A stretch of DNA of 52,854 nt, taken from assembly GCA_946405575.1 (NCBI GenBank), contig CAMJHP010000016.1, positions 1 through 52,854 of the forward strand. Direction: 5' to 3'. A program made the position numbers and the translations under genes. The notes beneath the pieces are model-generated. The model did no database searches. It was not told the DNA's origin and saw only the letters and a list, made by a program, of their open reading frames with translations. Below, piece after piece: positions 41,701 through 49,735 of this stretch. How positions within the stretch are numbered: the first letter of the stretch is position 1; every line of letters starts with the position of its first letter. This stretch comes from an uncultured Bacteroidales bacterium. Its GTDB lineage: Bacteria > Bacteroidota > Bacteroidia > Bacteroidales > F082.

Positions 41701-41732
41701 GAGTTCAGTGTTGCACTGGGCTCTTTTCTTTT
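41701..41732 (+). terminator. Rho-independent terminator after the GIN/barrel gene
   Basis: The 10-bp stem GAGTTCAGTG/CACTGGGCTC (two G-T pairs) has a 3-nt loop and is followed by TTTTCTTTT. It lies about 80 nt after the stop. Confidence 0.8.
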
Positions 41733-41785
41733 GGCATTCACTTGGTTCTTTGGTTGTCAAAGCAAAGTGTCTTTTTTGCATATTA

Positions 41786-41821
41786 AAACCCCGAGAGTTA
41801 TTTGACTAACTTTCGGGGTTT
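41786..41821 (-). terminator. Terminator downstream of tRNA-Lys
   Basis: A 15-bp stem with one G-T pair (starting AAACCCCGA, ending TCGGGGTTT) has a 6-nt loop. On the minus strand it is followed by TTAATATGC after four T. A second palindrome, AATCCCC-AA-GGGGATT (41827-41842), lies between it and the tRNA and may guide 3' trimming. Confidence 0.8.
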
Positions 41822-41856
41822 AGAACAATCCCCAAGGGGATTCTTAATGGTTTCCG

Positions 41857-41929
41857 TGACCCGGCTGGGGCTCGAACCCAGGACCCCAACATTAAAAGTG
41901 TTGTGCTCTACCTGCTGAGCTACCGAGTC
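41857..41929 (-). tRNA. tRNA-Lys (anticodon UUU)
   Basis: The 73-nt cloverleaf is complete. The acceptor stem GACTCGG pairs with CCGGGTC (one G-T), followed by discriminator A. The D arm contains GCTCAGCAGGTAGAGC. The anticodon stem CAACA/TGTTG closes the loop CTTTTAA with anticodon TTT (plus-strand 41894-41896). The T arm is CTGGGTTCGAGCCCCAG. CCA is not encoded. It has its own promoter and terminator. Confidence 0.96.
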
Positions 41930-41949
41930 ATCCTTGCTTTTTGCGGGTG

Positions 41950-41957
41950 CAAAAGTA
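41950..41957 (-). promoter_or_regulatory. Putative -7 element (TACTTTTG) for tRNA-Lys
   Basis: TACTTTTG on the minus strand lies 20 nt upstream of the mature tRNA 5' end. Confidence 0.55.
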
Positions 41958-41999
41958 CAGCTTTTTTCGTTATCACTGACTTTTTCAGCCAATTTTTTT

Positions 42000-42617
42000 T
42001 CATTCATCCAACAATCCCTTGCCCTGACGCACGATAACAATCTCATTGCCAGTGCAATCCACTACGGTGCTCTCCTCATTTTCGCCCGCACCACCATCGA
42101 TGACGATGTCCACCAAGTCCTTGTAGCGGTCGTGAATCTCCTCAGGGTCGGTGAGGTAGGGGTTAATCTCATCTTCCTCGTCGGCCAATGAGGTGGTCAT
42201 GATGGGACTCCCGAACTCCCTCACAATGTTCGTGATGATGGGCTGGTCAGGGATGCGGATTCCTATGGTCTTTTTCTTGCTTTGGAAGATGCGTGGGATG
42301 TTGTTGTTGGCCTCTAAGATGAAAGTGAATGCTCCAGGCAAGTTGCGTTTCATCATTTTGAAGACATAGTTGTCAATGGGTTTGGTGAATTCACTCAACA
42401 TACTGAGATCGTGAAAGATAAATGAGAAGTTGGCTTTCTCTTTTTTGACACCTTTTATTTGGCAGATGCGCTCAAAAGTGTGCGGATTGTTAATGCAGCC
42501 GCCCAGACCGTACAGAGTGTCGGTTGGAAAGATAATGGTGCCACCGTCAGACAGGCATTCTAGGATTATCTTGACGTAGCGTGGGTTTGGATCCGTCGGG
42601 TAGAGTTTGAGTATCAT
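42000..42617 (-). CDS. Sua5/YciO/YrdC-type L-threonylcarbamoyladenylate synthase
   Basis: A 205-residue protein counted from the ATG at 42617 (MILKLYPTDPNPR); the frame upstream crosses the promoter. It has the YrdC fold signatures TIIFPTDTLYGLGG, FERICQIKGVKKEKANFSF, PGAFTFILEA and KTIGIRIPDQPI, and SPIMTTSLADEEDE with the conserved Ser/Asn region. These enzymes make threonylcarbamoyl-AMP for t6A37 of ANN-decoding tRNAs. It is the short form without the Sua5 C-terminal domain, closer to YciO/YrdC, so it may be a paralogue rather than the main t6A enzyme. tRNA-Lys, a t6A-bearing tRNA, is its downstream neighbour. Confidence 0.85.
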   Translation of the reverse strand: MILKLYPTDPNPRYVKIILECLSDGGTIIFPTDTLYGLGGCINNPHTFERICQIKGVKKEKANFSFIFHDLSMLSEFTKPIDNYVFKMMKRNLPGAFTFILEANNNIPRIFQSKKKTIGIRIPDQPIITNIVREFGSPIMTTSLADEEDEINPYLTDPEEIHDRYKDLVDIVIDGGAGENEESTVVDCTGNEIVIVRQGKGLLDE

Positions 42618-42637
42618 AGACTTACTAAAAATTTCGG

Positions 42638-42645
42638 CAAAAATA
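42638..42645 (-). promoter_or_regulatory. Putative -7 element (TATTTTTG) for the Sua5-type gene
   Basis: TATTTTTG on the minus strand lies 20 nt before the ATG, with a TTTG at 42662-42665 as a possible -33 box at short spacing. Confidence 0.5.
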
Positions 42646-42650
42646 GTAAA

Positions 42651-42685
42651 TTGTTGCCGACCAAAGATGAAAAACTGTATTTTTG
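42651..42685 (+). promoter_or_regulatory. Putative promoter of the PurF homologue (TTG-N21-TATTTTTG)
   Basis: TTG at 42654-42656 and TATTTTTG at 42678-42685 are 21 bp apart. The ATG follows 63 nt later. It overlaps the divergent Sua5-type promoter region. Confidence 0.5.
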
Positions 42686-42748
42686 CAGTCCATCTACGGA
42701 ATATCACCGCAGATGTTTTTTTGTTTTATCACCTAAATTGAAAACATT

Positions 42749-44158
42749 ATGGGCGGCTTTTTCGGCACGATTTCCAGACATCCTTGTGTAAAGGATTTGT
42801 TCTATGGCATTGATTATCACTCCCATCTCGGCACTAAACGTGCGGGTATGGTAACTTACGACGGCGAGTTGTTTCACCGATCTATCCACGATATTGAAAA
42901 CTCGTATTTTCGTACTAAGTTTTGTGACGAACTGGGTAAGTTTGAGGGTAATATAGGTATCGGTGTCATCAGCGACACGGACGCACAACCCATTGTGGTT
43001 AATTCTCACTTGGGCAAGTTTGCCATTGCTACGGTAGCCAAAATCAACAATTTGGATGACCTTGTTGACCATTGCCTTAACAACAGACAGCATTTTGCTG
43101 AATTAAGTTCGGGTGCGACCAATCCTACCGAATTGATGGCTTTGCTCATCACCCAAGGCGAGGATTTTGTCGATGGCATTCAGAATGTATATAATAAGGT
43201 GAAGGGTTCGTGTTCGATGATTATTATGACCTCTGATGGAATCATCGCTGCCCGTGACTATTATGGTCGCACGCCCATTGTTATAGGGAAGAGCGAGGAA
43301 GGCTATGTGGTGGCCTCGGAAAGCCACAGCTATATTAATCTCGACTATACGACTTGCTATAATGTTGGTCCCGGCGAAATCGTCAAGGTGACTCTCGATG
43401 GTGTGCAGCAGTTGTTGCCGCCTAATACGAAAAAGCAGGTGTGCTCATTCCTATGGATTTATTATGGTTATCCTGCTGCAGATTATGAAGGCATTAACGT
43501 GGAAGAGGCGCGCTACAATGAAGGCCGGGAAATGGGCAAATATGATTATGTCGACATCGATTACGTGTCTGCTATCCCCGACTCAGGCATCGGTATGGCA
43601 TTGGGCTACTCCAACGTGCGCAAAATACCGTATCTTCGTGGTGTAGTGAAGTACACACCCACTTGGTCACGTAGCTTTATGCCTGTAAACCAGAGTCAGC
43701 GTGAGCATGTGGCAAAGATGAAGCTTATCCCTAATCGAGCACTTCTCCAAGGCAAAAAGGTGGCTTTTTGCGACGATAGCATTGTGCGTGGTACCCAGTT
43801 GCGCGACAACGTGAAGATGCTATACGACTATGGTGCTAAGGAAGTACATGTACGTATAAGTTGTCCTCCCTTGCTGTTCGGTTGCCCCTTCCTCAATTTC
43901 TCGGCCTCGAAGAATGTGATGGAACTCATCACGCGTCGTTGTATTGAGGAAATGGAGGGCGATGACAGCACTAATATTGAGAAATACTGCGACCCGACGA
44001 GTCAGGAATATGCTAATCTTGTGGATATGCTACACAAGCATGTTGGCGTGGATTCGTTGAAGTTCAATACTTTGGAAAGCGTTGTGAATGCCATTGGCCA
44101 GCCAAAATGCAACCTTTGTACACATTGCTTTGATGGGTCGAGTTACGGCCATGAGTAA
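42749..44158 (+). CDS. Amidophosphoribosyltransferase homologue lacking the catalytic Cys
   Basis: A 469-residue PurF-family protein. The PRPP-binding loop VAFCDDSIVRGTQL (about 336-349), YTPTWSRSF and the C-terminal CNLCTHC Cys cluster are present. The glutaminase domain is recognisable (SHLGTKRAGM, IGVISDTDAQP, SGATNPTELMALL, AARDYYGRTPIVIG). However, the protein begins MGGFFGT instead of MCGIxG, so the N-terminal nucleophile Cys is a Gly. No in-frame upstream ATG gives a Cys-2. It should not hydrolyse glutamine in the standard way; it may use free ammonia or have another role. I recall similar Cys-less homologues in Bacteroidota, and a normal purF may lie elsewhere in the genome. Confidence 0.85.
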   Translation: MGGFFGTISRHPCVKDLFYGIDYHSHLGTKRAGMVTYDGELFHRSIHDIENSYFRTKFCDELGKFEGNIGIGVISDTDAQPIVVNSHLGKFAIATVAKINNLDDLVDHCLNNRQHFAELSSGATNPTELMALLITQGEDFVDGIQNVYNKVKGSCSMIIMTSDGIIAARDYYGRTPIVIGKSEEGYVVASESHSYINLDYTTCYNVGPGEIVKVTLDGVQQLLPPNTKKQVCSFLWIYYGYPAADYEGINVEEARYNEGREMGKYDYVDIDYVSAIPDSGIGMALGYSNVRKIPYLRGVVKYTPTWSRSFMPVNQSQREHVAKMKLIPNRALLQGKKVAFCDDSIVRGTQLRDNVKMLYDYGAKEVHVRISCPPLLFGCPFLNFSASKNVMELITRRCIEEMEGDDSTNIEKYCDPTSQEYANLVDMLHKHVGVDSLKFNTLESVVNAIGQPKCNLCTHCFDGSSYGHE

Positions 44159-44175
44159 TTTTTTTCGGTTTTTGC

Positions 44176-44205
44176 TTGTCAATCCAAGAAAAGTCCGTAC
44201 TTTTG
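44176..44205 (+). promoter_or_regulatory. SRP RNA promoter (TTG-N19-TACTTTTG)
   Basis: TTG at 44176-44178 and TACTTTTG at 44198-44205 have ideal 19-bp spacing. The RNA starts about 5 nt downstream. Confidence 0.7.
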
Positions 44206-44209
44206 CATC

Positions 44210-44306
44210 GGGTAAGTCTTATACGACCAGCTCCCTCTGAAATCCCCCAGGACAGGAATGTAGCAAGGGTAGGAGGTTGTAGCGGTGCGATATGAGTAGC
44301 TTACCC
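44210..44306 (+). ncRNA. ffs: 4.5S signal recognition particle RNA (small bacterial type)
   Basis: About 97 nt forming one long hairpin: the ends GGGTAAG and CTTACCC pair. The apical domain has the conserved Ffh-binding internal loops and tip in CCCCCAGGACAGGAATGTAGCAAGGG (split here: CAGGACAGGAA, then TGTAGCAAGGG). It has its own promoter and is followed by TTCTTTGTTTT, so the terminal stem may double as a terminator. It binds Ffh to target membrane proteins. Confidence 0.88.
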
Positions 44307-44408
44307 TTCTTTGTTTTATGACGGTAGGTTATGGTATATTCCTTCGGAATAGAAATCTTTCAAAATCATATTTAAAATCTATTGAAAATCAGAAATATGT
44401 TTTTTATT

Positions 44409-44441
44409 GATTTTATTTGGATTTTATTTGGATTTTATTTA
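44409..44441 (+). repeat. Three 11-bp tandem repeats (GATTTTATTTG)
   Basis: Three head-to-tail units lie in the AT-rich gap between the SRP RNA and mpl; the last ends in A instead of G. They are about 30 nt upstream of the mpl -7 element. Confidence 0.6.
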
Positions 44442-44472
44442 GATTTCTTGCGAAGCAATCCCATAATAGTAT

Positions 44473-44480
44473 TATTTTTG
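44473..44480 (+). promoter_or_regulatory. Putative -7 element (TATTTTTG) for mpl
   Basis: TATTTTTG lies 16 nt before the mpl ATG. Confidence 0.5.
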
Positions 44481-44496
44481 CAGGAAATAACGAAAT

Positions 44497-45852
44497 ATGA
44501 AGAAAGTCCATTTTATCGCCATTGGCGGCAGTGCTATGCACAACCTTGCCATCGCCTTGCATCGCAAGGGTTATGAAGTCACGGGTTCGGATGATGAGAT
44601 TTTCGAACCAAGTAAGTCTCGCTTAGCGAAAGAAGGCATCCTACCTCCACAATGGGGCTGGTATCCAGAGAAACTAGACAAGTCGTATGACGCCGTCATT
44701 CTTGGTATGCACGCCCGCATTGACAATCCAGAACTCGTCCGTGCTCAAGAGCTTGGACTGAAAGTGTATTCTTATCCTGAATATCTTTATGAGCAAAGCA
44801 AAGACAAGATCCGTATCGTCATCGGCGGCAGTCATGGCAAGACGACTATCACATCCATGATTCTCTATGTGCTGAAGCAAGTGGGCATTGAGACAGATTT
44901 TATGGTAGGGGCGCAACTGGAGGGCTTTGATGTGATGGTACGCCTCAGCGAGACGGCCAAATATATGGTTATGGAGGGTGACGAATACCTTACATCTCCC
45001 ATCGACCGAGTGCCGAAATTCCACCATTATCATCCTCATATCGCAGTAATTAGCGGCATTGGTTGGGACCATGTCAACGTGTTCCCTACTTTTGACAACT
45101 ATCTGGAACAGTTCCGCATTTTTGTCCGCACTATCGAGGCGGGCGGATGCCTTATTTATGACCAGACAGATGCGGAAGCCGAAAAGATTGCTCAAGATGC
45201 GCCTTGCCAGACTTTCGGCTATGGCGTTCATCCCTTTGAAAGCAATGGCATCAAGACAATCTTGCTTTTGCCTGATGGAAGTAAGAGGGAAGTGGGCGTG
45301 TTCGGTAGCCACAATATGAAGAATATCAATGCGGCCCGACTGGTGTGCCAACAACTCCGTGTGAGTGACATGCAATTCTATGCTGCCATTTCTTCTTTCA
45401 AGGGTGCTGCAAGACGTTTGGAATTGCTGTTCGACAATGGCGACAACTTCGTCTTCCGCGATTTTGCCCATGCGCCATCCAAGGTGAATGCTAGTGTGAA
45501 GGCTTTGCGCGAGCAGTTCCCCGATAAGCACCTGCTGGCGGTATTTGAACTTCACACATACAGTAGTTTGAGTGAAATCTTCATAGACCATTATCGCGAT
45601 GCGCTCAAATTGGCAGACCAAGCCATTGTGTTCTATGACCCGCATGCCGTTGCCATCAAGAAATTGGAGCTGATGCCTGACTCACGCATTATTGAAGGCT
45701 TTGGCCGCTCAGATTTGAAGGTCGTGCATAATAAAACTGAATTAGTCCATTTGCTGCAAAAAGGCCAACGGCGCAATGTCGTAGGTGCTTTTATGAGCAG
45801 TGGTGACTTCAATGGCTTGACTACAGACGATTTGAAGGCACTATACGCTTAA
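44497..45852 (+). CDS. mpl: UDP-N-acetylmuramate:L-Ala-gamma-D-Glu-meso-DAP ligase Mpl
   Basis: A 451-residue Mur ligase that joins recycled murein tripeptide to UDP-MurNAc in the cytosol. It has the Rossmann-like start HFIAIGGSAMHNLAIAL (MurC uses GIGGxGM), the P-loop GGSHGKTTITSM (about 109-120), EGDEYLTSP and GIGWDHVNVFPT, and the C-terminal FAHAPSKVNASVKALRE. GSAMHN and the DAP-type C-terminal domain separate Mpl from MurC. The stop overlaps that of the convergent LolA-like gene within the palindrome TTAA. Confidence 0.9.
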   Translation: MKKVHFIAIGGSAMHNLAIALHRKGYEVTGSDDEIFEPSKSRLAKEGILPPQWGWYPEKLDKSYDAVILGMHARIDNPELVRAQELGLKVYSYPEYLYEQSKDKIRIVIGGSHGKTTITSMILYVLKQVGIETDFMVGAQLEGFDVMVRLSETAKYMVMEGDEYLTSPIDRVPKFHHYHPHIAVISGIGWDHVNVFPTFDNYLEQFRIFVRTIEAGGCLIYDQTDAEAEKIAQDAPCQTFGYGVHPFESNGIKTILLLPDGSKREVGVFGSHNMKNINAARLVCQQLRVSDMQFYAAISSFKGAARRLELLFDNGDNFVFRDFAHAPSKVNASVKALREQFPDKHLLAVFELHTYSSLSEIFIDHYRDALKLADQAIVFYDPHAVAIKKLELMPDSRIIEGFGRSDLKVVHNKTELVHLLQKGQRRNVVGAFMSSGDFNGLTTDDLKALYA

Positions 45853-46454
45853 AACAAAAATGTCTGCTTGTCAATAGGGACATTACACTTGACATCCGAA
45901 AGGGAATAGGTGTCCTTGTTGCCCTTGTAATTGATTAAGACAATCTCCTTCAGGAGCAGACTCTCGGTGTGATATTTGAAGATAACCTGTTTGTAGCCAA
46001 TGCCTATTAGTTTCTTTTTGCTGTTTGTGCAGGTGATAATATGGCAGTCGGTTTCGGTTTGGGTTTCCATGTTGTAGCTGTTTTCATCGGACAATTCTTG
46101 GATACGACCTTGGATTCCGTAAAGGAACACATTGCCCAATGATTGCATTATGCCGTTTTCTTTCAATCTGAATGTGCCTTGGAAAAGCCTAATATTCATT
46201 TTTATCATTTTCTCGTTGACAATCATATATTTGCCAGTGTCGAAATATGCGGCGAATTCTTTGGGTGAGACGAAATAGAGTTTGCCGTATTGATAGGAAA
46301 TGCTTCCCGATTTGGAATAGTGGTTGTCAATGTCAGCTTCCAAAGTCTCAATTTTTTCATTGGTGGCTTTGATGCGGTTCAGCAGGACAAGGTCTTGTGC
46401 TTGCAACTGTGATGCAATCAGTAAGGCAGTGAAGAAGATGAGGACTTTTCTCAT
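45849..46454 (-). CDS. LolA-like outer membrane lipoprotein carrier protein
   Basis: A 201-residue exported protein starting at the ATG at 46454 (MRKVLIFFTALLIASQLQAQ, a signal peptide). The frame continues upstream into the rho terminator, so the shorter version is preferred. The mature region (LNRIKATNEKIETLEADIDN, SGSISYQYGKLYFVSPKEF, GKYMIVNEKMIKMNI, YKQVIFKYHTESLLLKEIVL) follows the LolA/LolB-like fold pattern. It differs clearly from LolA at 18.2 kb and is a second member of the superfamily. It may carry a different lipid or lipoprotein set. That function is inferred. Confidence 0.78.
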   Translation of the reverse strand: MRKVLIFFTALLIASQLQAQDLVLLNRIKATNEKIETLEADIDNHYSKSGSISYQYGKLYFVSPKEFAAYFDTGKYMIVNEKMIKMNIRLFQGTFRLKENGIMQSLGNVFLYGIQGRIQELSDENSYNMETQTETDCHIITCTNSKKKLIGIGYKQVIFKYHTESLLLKEIVLINYKGNKDTYSLSDVKCNVPIDKQTFLF

Positions 46455-46472
46455 TGATTTATGATAAAAACA

Positions 46473-46506
46473 AAAAATGGTGCAACAAAAACCGTGCACC
46501 ATTTTT
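46473..46506 (-). terminator. Rho-independent terminator after rho
   Basis: The perfect 12-bp stem AAAAATGGTGCA/TGCACCATTTTT has a 10-nt loop with A/T runs on both sides. It lies 14 nt after the rho stop on the minus strand. Confidence 0.85.
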
Positions 46507-46519
46507 ATCTTTTTTTAGA

Positions 46520-48355
46520 TTATTTGTCCAAACTCATCAAAAATTCTTCATTGTTGCGTGTTTTGGCGACCCGGTCTTTCAGGAACTCCATCGCTTCGAC
46601 AGGTGTCATATCGGAAAAGTGGTTGCGCAATGCCCACACACGAGCCAAGGTGCGTTCGTCGACCAAAAGATCGTCACGACGTGTGCCTGACGCCACAATA
46701 TCAATAGAGGGGAAGATGCGTTTGTTCGATAGACGGCGGTCGAGCTGCAATTCCATATTACCAGTGCCTTTGAATTCCTCAAAGATAACTTCGTCCATCT
46801 TGGAACCTGTGTCGATGAGAGCGGTGGCCAAAATGGTCAGCGAGCCGCCGTTTTCTATCTTTCGGGCAGCACCAAAGAAACGCTTTGGCTTTTGTAAGGC
46901 GTTGGCTTCTACGCCACCAGTGAGCACTTTGCCCGATGCGGGCGAAACGGTGTTGTAGGCGCGGGCCAGTCGGGTGATGGAGTCAAGCAGGATGACAACA
47001 TCGTGACCACATTCGGTGAGGCGTTTGGCTTTTTCGAGAACAATGTTGGCAATTTGTACATGTTTCGAGGCGGGCTCATCGAAAGTGGACGCGATGACTT
47101 CGGCATTTACGCTACGCTGCATATCGGTGACTTCCTCTGGTCGCTCGTCGATGAGCAAGATGATCAGGTACACCTCGGGATGATTGGCGGCGATGGCATT
47201 GGCTACCTCTTTCAACAAGACAGTCTTACCAGTCTTGGGTTGGGCCACAATCAAACCACGTTGGCCTTTGCCGATGGGGGCAAAGAGATCCATAATACGG
47301 GTCGAAATGGTACATCCTTGGTGGCCTGTGATGTTGAATTTTTCATTGGGGAACAATGGGGTGAGATAGTCGAAAGGAATACGGTCGCGCACTTCTTCAG
47401 GCTTGCGGCCGTTGATGAGGTCGGTCTTGATGAGGGGGAAGTACTTTTCGCCAGCTTTGGGCGGACGAATGAGGCCCATAATTGTGTCGCCAGTCTTCAG
47501 CCCTAATAATTTGATTTGCGATTGTGACACATAGATGTCGTCAGGCGAAGGCAAGTAGTTGTAGTCTGATGAACGCAAATAGCCGAAGCCTTCAGGCAGG
47601 ATTTCAAGAACGCCTTCAGCACGCACAGTACTATCAAATTGGCTCAATAGTTCGTCACGGCGTGAGCGCTGTTCAAAATGCTCTTTTTCAGGTCGTTCTT
47701 GTTTGGACTGTATGGATGTCACTTCCATTATGGGAGCGGTTTCATTGTTTTGGGATTTCTCTTCTTCGGGTGCTGCTGTCCCTTTGGGGGCTTCAGGGGA
47801 AGTGGGGGCTTCTCCCATATTTTCACGGGTGCGTTTGCGTTTTTGCTTTTGGCTCTCTTTTTTCTCGACTACAGGTTTGGGCTCAGCAGTTACTTCAGCT
47901 GTTGTGGGTTTTGTAGCATCCTCTGTAACAGTTGCAACGGCCTCTTCGCTTTTTTCTTTTTTTGGAGCGGGAGCCTGCTTGGGTTGAGCTGTATTGTTTC
48001 TTTGCCAATCATTGACATTGGCCTCGGTTTCTTTGCTGATGCGAGGACGCTTGCTTCGTTTGCCTTGTGCTGCATTTCCTTCGATCGGTTCTCTTTCAGG
48101 CTCTTTCTTTTCTTCCACTATAGGCTTTTCGGTTGGAGCGGCTTCTTTAGGTTCGCTTTTTTCTGTATTTGCAGCCTTTGTTTTTTGTTTTTTTGGTTTT
48201 GGTGCTTTCTTGATGTCAGGATGGTCTACCTGATGGTCGATGATGTCGTAAATAAGTTGGGTCCGGTCGCGGTTTTCGTCATCAATACCCATTTCGGTAG
48301 CAATGATTTTAAGGTCATCCAATGACTTCTCATTGAGTTCAAAAATGTTGTACAT
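46520..48355 (-). CDS. rho: Transcription termination factor Rho with long disordered insertion
   Basis: A 611-residue Rho, about 190 residues longer than E. coli Rho (419). Residues 1-45 are the Rho_N helical domain ([19 protein letters not shown]). Residues about 46-238 are a low-complexity Lys/Glu/Pro/Ala/Thr-rich region. The CSD RNA-binding domain follows (243-318: [20 protein letters not shown]), then the hexameric ATPase with Walker A AQPKTGKT (371-378), Walker [14 protein letters not shown] and [11 protein letters not shown] (Q-loop). A similar disordered insertion in Bacteroides thetaiotaomicron Rho has been reported to drive phase separation and altered termination. The gene is monocistronic with its own terminator. 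Confidence 0.95.
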   Translation of the reverse strand: MYNIFELNEKSLDDLKIIATEMGIDDENRDRTQLIYDIIDHQVDHPDIKKAPKPKKQKTKAANTEKSEPKEAAPTEKPIVEEKKEPEREPIEGNAAQGKRSKRPRISKETEANVNDWQRNNTAQPKQAPAPKKEKSEEAVATVTEDATKPTTAEVTAEPKPVVEKKESQKQKRKRTRENMGEAPTSPEAPKGTAAPEEEKSQNNETAPIMEVTSIQSKQERPEKEHFEQRSRRDELLSQFDSTVRAEGVLEILPEGFGYLRSSDYNYLPSPDDIYVSQSQIKLLGLKTGDTIMGLIRPPKAGEKYFPLIKTDLINGRKPEEVRDRIPFDYLTPLFPNEKFNITGHQGCTISTRIMDLFAPIGKGQRGLIVAQPKTGKTVLLKEVANAIAANHPEVYLIILLIDERPEEVTDMQRSVNAEVIASTFDEPASKHVQIANIVLEKAKRLTECGHDVVILLDSITRLARAYNTVSPASGKVLTGGVEANALQKPKRFFGAARKIENGGSLTILATALIDTGSKMDEVIFEEFKGTGNMELQLDRRLSNKRIFPSIDIVASGTRRDDLLVDERTLARVWALRNHFSDMTPVEAMEFLKDRVAKTRNNEEFLMSLDK

Positions 48356-48464
48356 AAAAAATTGTTGTGAAATTCCAATTGGAATATGAATAGTAATAAT
48401 GATACAATAATTTCGGTTGGAACACTTTTTTTAATCAATCCTTGATTGATACATAAAAGTGGTG

Positions 48465-48472
48465 CAAAATTA
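48465..48472 (-). promoter_or_regulatory. Putative -7 element (TAATTTTG) for rho, with leader hairpin
   Basis: TAATTTTG lies 109 nt before the rho ATG, giving a leader of roughly 100 nt. The leader holds the hairpin ATCAATC-AAG-GATTGAT followed by a run of A (plus-strand 48434-48450). Rho often regulates its own leader, so this is a candidate control region. Confidence 0.45.
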
Positions 48473-48586
48473 GCGTTTTTTTTTGTAATGGCAAGTTTTT
48501 GTTTAAAAAAACCTCTTTTCCAGTAGCTTTCTTCACTTTTTCGGTTCGATTTGTGTTTTTTTTGGCAGGTTTTGAGGGTAAAATTG

Positions 48587-48594
48587 TATTTTTG
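48587..48594 (+). promoter_or_regulatory. Putative -7 element (TATTTTTG) for the DUF4293 gene
   Basis: TATTTTTG lies 25 nt before the ATG at 48620. TTTG at 48561-48564 is a possible -33 box with 22-bp spacing. Confidence 0.55.
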
Positions 48595-48619
48595 CGCCAA
48601 TTTATTTAATTGAATTATT

Positions 48620-49132
48620 ATGTCACAAAGATTGCAATCCATTTTCTTTTTCCTTTCAGCAGTGGTACTTGCCTTGCTTTTTTTCTTGCCTTTCGCTAGT
48701 TTTTACGGCGATTTTCATACGTTCGACCTGTTTGGCTATGGCATCAGTTCGCCTGATAAATGGGAGCAGGGTACATCGCCTTTCAAAATGACGTTTTCTC
48801 TGCCCATCCTGATTCTGACTATAACCGCAATGGTCTTGAGCGGTTATTTGGCAATGGGATTGTTCCGAGCTGTGAAGCTGGTTCAGTTCCAGAAGCTCCA
48901 GAAAATAGCTCGCGTTGACATTATTGTCATTGTGGTAGTCATTATTGCCTATCTCGGCTATTCCTATTTCATCATTCCTAAGATGGCTCAAACGGTCGAT
49001 TCAACTGTTTTGGACCCTTCGTTTAGAGCGGGTGTGGCCTTCCCATTGGTCGCTTTATTACTGGTCGTCGCTGCCGCTTCTGGTCTGAAGAAAGATATTA
49101 GAAAAGTGCGTTCTATGGATCGCATTCGTTAA
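48620..49132 (+). CDS. DUF4293 membrane protein
   Basis: A 170-residue protein with four predicted transmembrane helices: FFFLSAVVLALLFFLPFASF, then LPILILTITAMVLSGYLAMGL, then IIVIVVVIIAYLGYSYFI, and FPLVALLLVVAAASGL. The start QRLQSIFFFLS and the end KKDIRKVRSMDRIR match DUF4293, found in Bacteroidota next to rho. Function is unknown. It is divergent from rho and ends at a strong terminator. Confidence 0.88.
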   Translation: MSQRLQSIFFFLSAVVLALLFFLPFASFYGDFHTFDLFGYGISSPDKWEQGTSPFKMTFSLPILILTITAMVLSGYLAMGLFRAVKLVQFQKLQKIARVDIIVIVVVIIAYLGYSYFIIPKMAQTVDSTVLDPSFRAGVAFPLVALLLVVAAASGLKKDIRKVRSMDRIR

Positions 49133-49150
49133 AGAAACTGAAAGACGCAA

Positions 49151-49187
49151 AACAAAGGCCGATTCCCAGTGGAAGTCGGCCTTTGTT
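49151..49187. terminator. Bidirectional terminator between DUF4293 and phosphodiesterase genes
   Basis: The perfect 12-bp stem AACAAAGGCCGA/TCGGCCTTTGTT has a 13-nt loop, with T-run on the plus strand and A/T sequence on the other side. Both flanking genes converge on it; the minus-strand stop is 2 nt away. Confidence 0.85.
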
Positions 49188-49188
49188 T

Positions 49189-49692
49189 TTAGACAATCTT
49201 GCTTCGATCAAGATTGAAGATCTCCATATCTTTGAATGTTTTCCCATCGACAACCATCCTGATGAAAGTGATTTGTTTGTGAAACCCCGAATTGCCTGCT
49301 GCTCCAGGGTTGATATGAAGCAAATCCAGCTTTTTGTCGTATATTACCTTCAATATATGCGAATGGCCGCAGATGTAGAGGTTGGGCTTCTTGGTTTCGA
49401 GAATATACTTCACCTCAGGCATGTAATGACCAGGGTAACCACCAATGTGGGTCATATAGACGTCAACATCTTCGATATGGAAAAATAGATCTTCGGGATA
49501 TTGCATGCGCACAATGTGGTCGTCGATGTTGCCATACACAGCACGCAATGGTTTGAAGTTGGCCAAAGTTTCCGCTGTTTCAATGTTACCAATATCACCC
49601 GCGTGCCACAACTCGTCTACATCTTTGAAGAAGTTGAAAAGTTGAGGTATGAGCGTACAATGAGTATCTGACAATATCCCAATGCGTTTCAT
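49189..49692 (-). CDS. YfcE/MJ0936-type metallophosphodiesterase
   Basis: A 167-residue small calcineurin-fold phosphoesterase. Metal-binding motifs are GILSDTH (D8, H10), HAGDIGN, VYGNIDDH (the GN[H/I]D position has Ile-Asp rather than His-Asp, as in YfcE-type enzymes), MTHIGGYPG and CGHSHI. Such enzymes hydrolyse phosphodiesters, but the physiological substrate is uncertain. It lies 43 nt downstream of the DUF3078 gene and may be co-transcribed with it. Confidence 0.85.
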   Translation of the reverse strand: MKRIGILSDTHCTLIPQLFNFFKDVDELWHAGDIGNIETAETLANFKPLRAVYGNIDDHIVRMQYPEDLFFHIEDVDVYMTHIGGYPGHYMPEVKYILETKKPNLYICGHSHILKVIYDKKLDLLHINPGAAGNSGFHKQITFIRMVVDGKTFKDMEIFNLDRSKIV

Positions 49693-49735
49693 TTGAAGGA
49701 GTCTCTTTTTTAAGGTGTTTGGGAGTCGGAAATAC

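Noticed and set aside
47678-48325. 215-codon hydrophobic open frame antisense to the Rho insertion
   Set aside because: It mirrors the Lys/Glu/Pro-rich coding of rho. Antisense of Lys and Glu codons gives Phe and Leu, so the hydrophobic look is an artefact.
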